64,000 nucleotides of DNA, from the NCBI GenBank assembly GCA_029168955.1, contig JAPDOI010000986.1:62001-126000 (forward strand), written 5' to 3'. Of the stretch, positions 57,016 through 64,000 are shown in pieces; position 1 is the stretch's first letter; each line of letters begins with the position of its first letter. The notes under the pieces were generated by a model that saw nothing but the letters and a program-made list of their open reading frames with translations, searched no databases and was not told where the DNA came from. The position numbers were made by a program, and so were the translations under genes. This DNA comes from Aplectana chamaeleonis (lineage: Eukaryota > Nematoda > Chromadorea > Rhabditida > Cosmocercidae).

Positions 57016-58125
57016 ATGCGCACCAAAGATAAGAAGTCGTCGCAGGGTGTGCTGAAGTGTCGGTTGACTATGCGAGACCGCAGTAGGAGTATGCAGGACG
57101 TCGTGGAACTACAGCAACCCCTCAGTAGGGGTGTGCAGGACGCCGTAGAATGTGTGCAGGACCTCAGTAGGAGTGTGCAGGACCTTAGTAGGAGTGTGCA
57201 GGACATCATGGTACCTATGCAGGACCCCAGTAGGGGTGTGCAGGACGTCGTAGAATGTGTGCAGGACCTCAGTAGGAGTGTGCAGGACCTTAGTAGGAGT
57301 GTGCAGGACATCATGGGACCTGTGCAGGACCCCAGTAGGGGTGTGCAGGACCTCAGTAGGAGTGTGCAGGACATTTTGGGACCTGTGCAGGACCCCAGTA
57401 AGGGTGTGCAGGACGTCGTAGAATGTGTGCAGGACCTCAGTGGGAGTGTGCAGGACGCCGTAGAATGTGTGCAGGACCTCAGTAGGAGTGTGCAGGACCT
57501 TAGTAGGAGTGTGCAGGACATCATGGTACCTGTGCAGGACCCCAGTAGGGGTGTGCAGGACGTCGTAGAATGTGTGCAGGACCTCAGTAGGAGTGTGCAG
57601 GACCTTAGTAGGAGTGTGCAGGACATCATGGGACCTGTGCAGGACCCCAGTAGGGATGTGCAGGACCTCAGTAGGAGCGTGCAGGACATTTTGGGATCTG
57701 TGCAGGACCCCAGTAAGGGTGTGCAGGACGTCGTAGAATGTGTGCAGGACCTCAGTGGGAGTGTGCAGGACCTTAGTAGGAGTGTGCAGGACATCATGGG
57801 ACCTGTGCAGGACCCCAGTAGGGGTGTGCAGGACCTCAGTAGGAGTGTGCATGACATTATGGGACCTGTACAGGACCTCAGTAGGAGTGCGCAGGATATC
57901 ATGGAACCTGTGCAGGACCCCAGTAGGGGTGTGCAGGACGTCGTAGAATGTGTGCAGGACCTCAGTAGGAGTGTGCAGGACATCATGAAGCGTGTGCAGG
58001 ACCCCAATAGGGGTGTGCAGGACATCATGGAATGTGTGCAGGACCTTAGTAGGAGTGTGCAGGACATCATGGGACCTGTGCAGGACCCCAGTAGGAGTGT
58101 GCAGGACATCATGGAACCTGTGTAG
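57016..58125 (+). CDS. Candidate heptad-repeat ORF of array B (doubtful)
   Basis: The same ATG and basic N-terminus as at 50203, but the repeat frame stays open for 369 residues before TAG at 58123-58125. Heptads start with V-Q-D and carry L, I, V or P at the fourth position. If translated, it would be a repetitive, largely coiled-coil-like protein without signal peptide or membrane segment. The alternative, favoured by the arithmetic of a 42-bp unit, is non-coding minisatellite. Confidence 0.2.
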   Translation: MRTKDKKSSQGVLKCRLTMRDRSRSMQDVVELQQPLSRGVQDAVECVQDLSRSVQDLSRSVQDIMVPMQDPSRGVQDVVECVQDLSRSVQDLSRSVQDIMGPVQDPSRGVQDLSRSVQDILGPVQDPSKGVQDVVECVQDLSGSVQDAVECVQDLSRSVQDLSRSVQDIMVPVQDPSRGVQDVVECVQDLSRSVQDLSRSVQDIMGPVQDPSRDVQDLSRSVQDILGSVQDPSKGVQDVVECVQDLSGSVQDLSRSVQDIMGPVQDPSRGVQDLSRSVHDIMGPVQDLSRSAQDIMEPVQDPSRGVQDVVECVQDLSRSVQDIMKRVQDPNRGVQDIMECVQDLSRSVQDIMGPVQDPSRSVQDIMEPV

Positions 58126-58866
58126 GACCCCAGTAGGGGTGTGCAGGACATCGTAGAATGTGTGCAGAACATCAGTAGGAGTGTGCAGGACATCATGGGA
58201 CCTGTGCAGGACCCCAGTAGGGGTGTGCAGGACGTCATAGAATGTGTGCAGGACCTTAGTAGGAGTGTGCAGGACATCATGAAACATGTGCAAGACCCCT
58301 GTAAGGATGAGCAGGACTTCATGGAATGTGTGCAGGACATCAGTAGGAGTGTGCAGGACATCATGAAGCGTGTGCAGGACCCCAGTAGGGTTGAGCAGGA
58401 CGTCATGGAATGTGTGTAGGACCTTAGTAAAATTACACAGGACATCATAGAACGTGTGCAGGACCCCAATAGGGGTGTGCAGGACATCATGGAATGTGTG
58501 CAGGACCTTAGTAGGAGTGTGCAGGACATCATGAAACGTGTGCAAGACCCCTGTAAGGATGATCAGAACTTCGTGGAATGTGTGCAGGACATCAGTAGGA
58601 GTGTGCAGGACACCATGAAGCGTGTGCAGGACCCCAATAGGGGTGTGCAGGACATCATGGAATGTGTGCAGGACCTTAGTAGGAGTGTGCAGGACATCAT
58701 GAAACTTGTGCAAGACTCCTGTAAGGATGATCAGAACTTCGTGGAATGTGTGCAGGACATCAGTAGGAGTGTGCAGGACATCATGAAACGTGTGCAAGAC
58801 CCCTGTAAGGATGAGCAGGACTTCATGGAATGTGTGCTGGATCTCAGTAGGGGTGTGCAGGACCTC
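57081..58866 (+). repeat. 42-bp minisatellite array B (about 42 units)
   Basis: Same unit family as array A, with the same first units and the same last units (ending CTCAGTAGGGGTGTGCAGG then ACCTCAGTTCAATG). It is only about one third as long. Its block at 58141-58419 matches the higher-order block that begins at 50782 in array A. The arrays therefore differ mainly by gain or loss of internal blocks. Confidence 0.95.
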
Positions 58867-60598
58867 AGTTCAATGTTCAGGACACCGTATGCAAGCCAGG
58901 CCTCCGAATCTACAAGAACGATAGTTAAGTCCGCCAGAACAGGGCTACCGTAATCTCACTCGAGTTGGCTCTAAAATTTTCTAAGTTCTGACTCCGAATT
59001 CGCTTCACCTTCCTACAGGTGGTGATGTTTTCCTGCTTTTTAGTCCAGGCAGATCCTCAACTGCTGACCCCTAGAGAAGGACGGTGTGTGAATCAAGACA
59101 CACCGCTCTTCACTTCTTTTATACTTTATCATTGATCAATTGGGTATCATCAAATTTGTTTACGAGAGCCGAATAACATCATTCCTGAGATTACGGTAGT
59201 CCTCTTCTGGCGCACTTAAAGGCAGTGGTCGCGATCAAATATGCTTGTGGTCTTTTTTTCTCTAAACCCTTTTGTGGGTTCCGAGTAGTAGGACCTATAA
59301 GAAAAAACCGCGAAAAAACCACTGTTTTGGGCCGAATTTGAAGCCTGAACTTTCTTGTCTTTTGATGGTGGACGAGCCCACTCCACATCATCGGCATCGG
59401 TGACCTCTTTTATCAAGAACATCAGCTGGCTTGAAATTGAATTTCAATCAATGAACCTACGGATTTATGTACAGATCTAGTCAAAAACATTGACTGAAGT
59501 GATGCTTTCATTGTTCAACTGTTTTTATTCGCTAAATTTGCATTTATTTCGTCCTCTGAATGTCGATGATTTTTGACTGCTCGGCATGAGACGGCGATCT
59601 TTTTCGTCATCGCTGTACACGTGTGCACGAAACAGCTTCTTTGGGCCCTAGAAACTCTAATTCTAGCCCGTTTTTCACCGCTCTACCTTTATAGTTTTTG
59701 AGCTGTTTTTGATCTAAGCTGATTTTTGTAGTTTTTTCTATAACGTTTTTCATCGTGACCACAGCCTTTAACTATCGTTCGCGCTGGAAATCAATTTCCA
59801 TTTTTCAGGCTCAATTTCATGATTGAGCCCGGTAGACCACACTGGTAAACTTTGGCGAGTCAAAAACGTTGGACGATGAGGTTAATATCCGCCACCAATT
59901 CTCACCAGTCATCTAGCCCTTTTTCCTAGAATGTTGGTGCGACAGTAAGATAACAGGAAAAATTGGTTACGGCACGAACTCCACATGCAGAAAAACTCCG
60001 AAAATGATTTAGGCGCGAAATTCAAATTCGTATTTACAATGTGTTCCGATTGACTTTTCTTTACAAATGAAGGTTTTTCATGGGCCCCTTCAACATTTTC
60101 TTTCAATAGAGGGGCCAAGCTACGCAAAAACTCATAGAAATGATGGAAAACTCTGATAAAAGAGGCCTGATACTGCGCTATCAATCATTGTTTTTATTAG
60201 AGCTCTACGGAAATACTTCGACTGGTAGCCTCACCAATGGGCCGTTCATTTCATTTCTGTCTTGAGTGGTGCGTGCCCCCGTCTAGAAGAGTGCCTAGAA
60301 CCTGTACAATTGGGTCATTTTGAAACTCATTTCTTCATTTTTCGACTTTTAAATTCAAAAGTATATGCCTTGCATCTATTTGTAGGAAGCCGCGTTGCAA
60401 CAATTATCTTGCAGTCTTAGCAGCGGAGCGGTTGTTTCTTCATTTCTACCACTATGTTCTCGAATAAAAACAACTTGACTTCTGGAGCTCGACGATATTG
60501 TAGAAGAAACCCTTGTAAAGTTGTGAAATTTCTGAAAGTTGGGCTCCGCAGAAAAGGTCAAGGATTTGGCATTGCTCCTAAATGTTGTGAAATTGTTT
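58867..60598 (+). repeat. Segmental duplication, 3' module of unit B (with insertion)
   Basis: Corresponds to 55206-56386, interrupted at 59220-59767 by a TTAA element. It ends at GTGAAATTG, where instead of another GGTGAGCGCG module a foldback repeat begins. Confidence 0.85.
59220..59767. mobile_element. TTAA-flanked MITE (family 3), 548 bp, post-duplication insertion
   Basis: AGGCAGTGGTCGCGAT at the left and ATCGTGACCACAGCCT at the right, inside TTAA at 59216-59219 and 59768-59771. The sister module reads CACTTAACTATCG at 55551-55563 without the element, an exact empty site. It is non-coding and probably mobilised in trans by a piggyBac-type transposase (inference from TTAA). Confidence 0.95.
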
Positions 60599-61334
60599 TA
60601 TTGGATTTGGCTCTCAACTTGATTTTTCAAATGTAGTGAAATTGTCGAATTGATTTGGCTGTGATGATACTATATGCAGATAACATAATCATTAAATGTA
60701 GTGAAATTGTTGCAAACGGAATTGGCAGGAGCTCTATCAATTATCACAGTCAAATCATGCGTCAGAAGGTCCTCTGGCGAGCGAATGAAGACAAAAAGAA
60801 AAAATAATAATCCTCAGTCAACAATGCTGAACGAAACGTGGCCTTATGGGCTAGAATTAAGGTTTCCAAATGCTATTCTGCTTTTTCAGTGTAGCTCCCA
60901 CTAACAATAAGGTACCAGACCTTCCCTCACCGATGAGATAAAAATCATGAAAACGAAATCTAACGCAATTTACTCGCTACTGACTCTATGTCTTCGTGTC
61001 CTCAACGCTTTCACGGTTCGCATTGTATAGAAACGTTTTTGCTGCTAGGTTTATTCCTGTTCTCATTCGATTCAATATGCGCTCCAAGGAAAACCCCTTC
61101 TGACGCGTGATTTGACTGTGATAATTGATAGAGCTCCTGCCAATTCCGTTTGCAACAATTTCACTACATTTAATGATTATGTTATCTGCATATAGTATCA
61201 TCACAGCCAAATCAATTCGACAATTTCACTACATTTGAAAAATCAAGTTGAGAGCCAAATCCAATAAAACAATTTCACAACATTTAGGAGCAATGCCAAA
61301 TCCTTGACCTTTTCTGCGGAGCCCAACTTTCAGA
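60531..61334. repeat. Foldback element 1 (TIR about 250 bp)
   Basis: TCTGAAAGTTGGGCTCCGCA at the left and TGCGGAGCCCAACTTTCAGA at the right begin inverted arms of roughly 250 bp. The arms contain TTTATTGGATTTGGCTCTC, GATGATACTATATGCAG and CAGGAGCTCTATCAATT. The spacer, about 60780-61080, contains no recognisable gene. Confidence 0.88.
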
Positions 61335-62069
61335 AATTGTTTTATTGGATTTGGCTCTCAACTTGATTTTTCAAATGTAGTGAAATTGTCGAATTGATTT
61401 GGCTGTGATGATACTATATGCAGATAACATAATCATTAAATCTAGTGAAATTGTTGCAAACGGATTTGGCAGGAGCTCTATCAATTATCACAGTCAAATC
61501 ACGCGTCAGAAGGTCCTCTGGCGAGCGAATGAAGACAAAAAGAAAAAAATAATAATCCTCAGTCAACAATGCTGAACGAAACGTGGCCTTATGGGCTAGA
61601 ATTAAGGTTTCCAAATGCTATTCTGCCTTTTCAGTGTGGCCTTTTCAGGTACCAGACCTTCCCTCACCGATGAGATAAAATTCATGAAAACGAAATCTAA
61701 CGCAATTTACTCGCTACTGGCTATGTCTTCGTGTCCTCAACGCTTTCACGGTTCGCATTGTATAGAAACGTTTTTGCTGCTAAGTTTATTCCTGTTCTCA
61801 TTCGATTCAATATGCGCTTCAAGGAAAACCCCTTCTGACGCGTGATTTGACTGTGATAATTGATAGAGCTCCTGCCAAATCCGTTTGCAACAATTTCACT
61901 AGATTTAATGATTATGTTATCTGCATATAGTATCATCACAGCCAAATCAATTCGACAATTTCACTACATTTGAAAAATCAAGTTGAGAGCCAAATCCAAT
62001 AAAACAATTTCACAACATTTAGGAGCAATGCCAAATCCTTGACCTTTTCTGCGGAGCCCAACTTTCAGA
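61335..62069. repeat. Foldback element 2, directly abutting element 1
   Basis: A second, very similar copy in the same orientation whose left arm lacks the first 65 bp and starts at TGTTTTATTGGATTTGG. The right arm ends GCGGAGCCCAACTTTCAGA at 62069. The two spacers are also similar (GGCCTTATGGGCTAG, CTTTCACGGTTCGC), so the pair is a tandem duplication of one foldback unit. Confidence 0.85.
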
Positions 62070-62119
62070 AATGAAAATGGTGGGTTTTTCGTTATCAGTC
62101 ATTGTTTTCTTAGACTCCA

Positions 62120-62127
62120 TATAAACA
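62120..62127 (+). promoter_or_regulatory. TATA-like motif before array C
   Basis: TATAAACA in the diverged leader CTCCATATAAACACCTTGCTC. The start codon of the A and B candidate ORFs is lost here and the aligned frame has TGA (ACTATGTGAGACC near 62271). Confidence 0.25.
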
Positions 62128-62279
62128 CCTTGCTCTCCAGGGTGGTGTACTTTGAACGTCCGGCTCGGAAGAGGACGCTGTGCGGGTTGATGTACTTGAC
62201 CGCGGCGCGTATTCGTTCAAAGCGCACCATCGATAAGAAGGCGTCGCAGGATGTGCTGAAGTGTCGGTTGACTATGTGA

Positions 62280-64000
62280 GACCTCAGTAGGGGTGTGCAG
62301 GACGTCGTAGAATGTGGGCAGGTCCTCAGTAAGAGTATGCAGGACATCATCGAACGTGTGCAGGACCTTGGTAGGAGTGTGCAGGACATCATGGAACGTG
62401 TGCAGGACCCCAGTAGGGGTGTGCAGGACGTCGTAGAATGTGTGCAGGACCTCAGTAGGAGTGGGCAGGACATCATGGAACGTGTGCAAGACCTCAGTAG
62501 GAGTGTGCAGGACATCATGGAACGTGTGCAAGACCTTAGTAGGAGTGTGCAGGACATCATGGGACCTGTGCAGGACCGTATTAGGAGTGGACAGGACATC
62601 ATGGGACGTGTGCAGGACATCATGGAACGTGTGCAAGACCTTAGTAGGAGTGTGCAGGACATCATGGGACCTGTGCAGGACCTCAGTAGGAGTGTGCAGG
62701 ACATCATGGAACGTGCGCAGGACCGTAGTAGGAGTGGACAGGACATCATGGGACGTGTGCAGGACCCCAGTAGGGGTGTGCAGGACGTCGTAGAATGTGT
62801 GCAGGGCCTCAGTAGGAAGGTGCAGGACATCATGGAACGTGTGCAAGACCTTAGTAGGAGCGTGCAGGACATCATGGGACCTGTGCAGGACCTCAGTAGG
62901 AGTGTGCAGGACATCATGGAACGTGTGCAGGACCGTAGTAGGAGTGGACAGGACATCATGGGACGTGTGCAGGACCCCAGTAGGGGTGTGCAGGACGTCG
63001 TAGAATGTGTGCAGGACCTCAGTAGGAGTGTGCAGGACATCATGGAACGTGTGCAGGACCTTAGTAGGAGTGTGCAGGACATCATGGGACCTGTGCAGGA
63101 CCTCAGTAGGAGTGTGCAGGACATCATGGAACGTGTGCAAGACCTTAGTAGGAGTGTGCAGGACATCATGGGACCTGTGCAGGACCTCAGTAGGAGTGTG
63201 CAGGACATCATGGGACCTGTGCAGGACCTCAGTAGGAGTGTGCAGGACATCATGGATCGTGTGCAAGACGTTAGTAGGAGTGTGCAGGACATCATGGGAC
63301 CTGTGCAGGACCTCAGTAGGAGTGTGCAGGACATCATGGAACGTGTGCAGGACCGTATTAGGAGTAGACAGGACATCATGGGACGTGTGCAGGACCCCAG
63401 TAGGAGTGTGCAGGACGTCGTAGAATGTGTGCGGGACCTCAGTAGGAGTGTGCAGGACATCATGGAACGTGTGCAAGACCTTAGTAGGAGTGTGCAGGGA
63501 CATCATGGGACCTGTGCAGGACCTCAGTAGGAGTGTGCAGGACATCATGGGACGTGTGCAAGACCTTAGTAGGAGTGTGCAGAACATCATGGGACCTGTG
63601 CAGGACCTCAGTAGAGTGTGCAGGACATCATGGGACCTGTGCAGGACCTCAGTAGGAGTGTGCAGGACATCATGGATCGTGTGCAAGACCTTAGTAGGAG
63701 TGTGCAGGACACCATGGGACCTGTGCAGGACCTCCCAGTAGGAGTGTGCAGGACATCATTGTACGTGTGCAGGACCGTAGTAGACGTGGGCAGGACATCA
63801 TGGGACGTGTGCAGGACCCCAGAAGGGGTGTGCAGGACCTCAGTAGGGGTGTGCAGGACATCATGGATCGTGTGCAAGACCATAGTAGGAGTGTGCAGGA
63901 CACCATGGGACCTGTGCAGGACCTCAGTAGGAGTGTGCAGGACATCATTGTACGTGTGCAGGACCGTAGTAGACGTGGGCAGGACATCATGGGACGTGTG
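62280..64000 (+). repeat. 42-bp minisatellite array C (at least 41 units, runs off the window)
   Basis: Same 42-bp family, but dominated by TCATGGAACGT and TCATGGGACCT half-units and by a GACCGTAGTAGGAGTGGACA variant not seen in arrays A and B. The leader is a diverged copy of theirs. The array is still continuing at the last base of the window. Confidence 0.95.

Larger units (their letters stand above)
56387..57080 (+). repeat. Segmental duplication, 5' module of unit B
   Basis: Second copy of 49613-50268, including the GAGCGCGAAGCGCTC palindrome, a longer (CCGCCT)n tract at 56603-56697 and the TATA-like leader. Upstream it is joined directly to the 3' module of unit A, which proves a head-to-tail arrangement. 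Confidence 0.9.

Noticed and set aside
50269..64000. CRISPR-like array
   Set aside because: The repeats are adjacent 21/42-bp units with no unique spacers, and the genome is eukaryotic.

Overview
This is eukaryotic nuclear DNA, most likely from a strongylid nematode of the hookworm type (an inference). The basis is a nematode-style xrn-2 gene with short GT-AG introns and TTTTCAG-like acceptors, an RTE retrotransposon of the kind abundant in hookworm genomes, mariner, hAT-like and TTAA-flanked elements, and very dense dispersed repeats. No bacterial-type operon, rRNA gene, functional tRNA gene or CRISPR array was seen.

Left half (about 2.9-36.0 kb): one host gene, xrn-2 (nuclear 5'-3' exoribonuclease 2, plus strand), spread over 33 kb in at least 21 recognisable exons. 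The exons for the first ~60 residues were not found. Its introns are packed with transposable elements: a non-LTR element with a 2A-like motif (4.25-7.9 kb), a full-length RTE inside a hAT-like element (10.8-16.3 kb), a second hAT-like element holding a TTAA MITE (20.9-21.9 kb), a Ty3/gypsy element with paired LTRs (22.5-27.1 kb, minus), a 42-bp minisatellite (28.3-29.8 kb), (TA)n tracts, a second non-LTR copy (31.4-33.05 kb, minus) and hairpin repeats. Ten of the 15 exons left of 19.2 kb carry small, mostly insertion-type frameshifts or a stop. The six exons to the right are clean.

Middle (36-49.6 kb): no host gene recognised. It holds hairpin MITEs, an intact 463-bp TTAA-flanked MITE, an uninterrupted copy of the hAT-like element with perfect 8-bp target duplications, long-inverted-repeat elements and an internally deleted mariner with TA duplications. 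Several repeats here are the 'empty' counterparts of interrupted copies on the left, so insertion order can be read directly.

Right (49.6-64 kb): a recent segmental duplication carrying 42-bp minisatellite arrays (A 50.27-55.2 kb, B 57.08-58.87 kb, diverged C 62.28 kb to the window end). Each is preceded by the same TATA-containing leader. The 42-bp unit is two 21-bp half-units, and so two heptads when read in one plus frame. The xrn-2 intron minisatellite is a diverged, inverted relative of the same family. The arrays are the least explained structure in the window; whether they are transcribed or translated cannot be decided from sequence.
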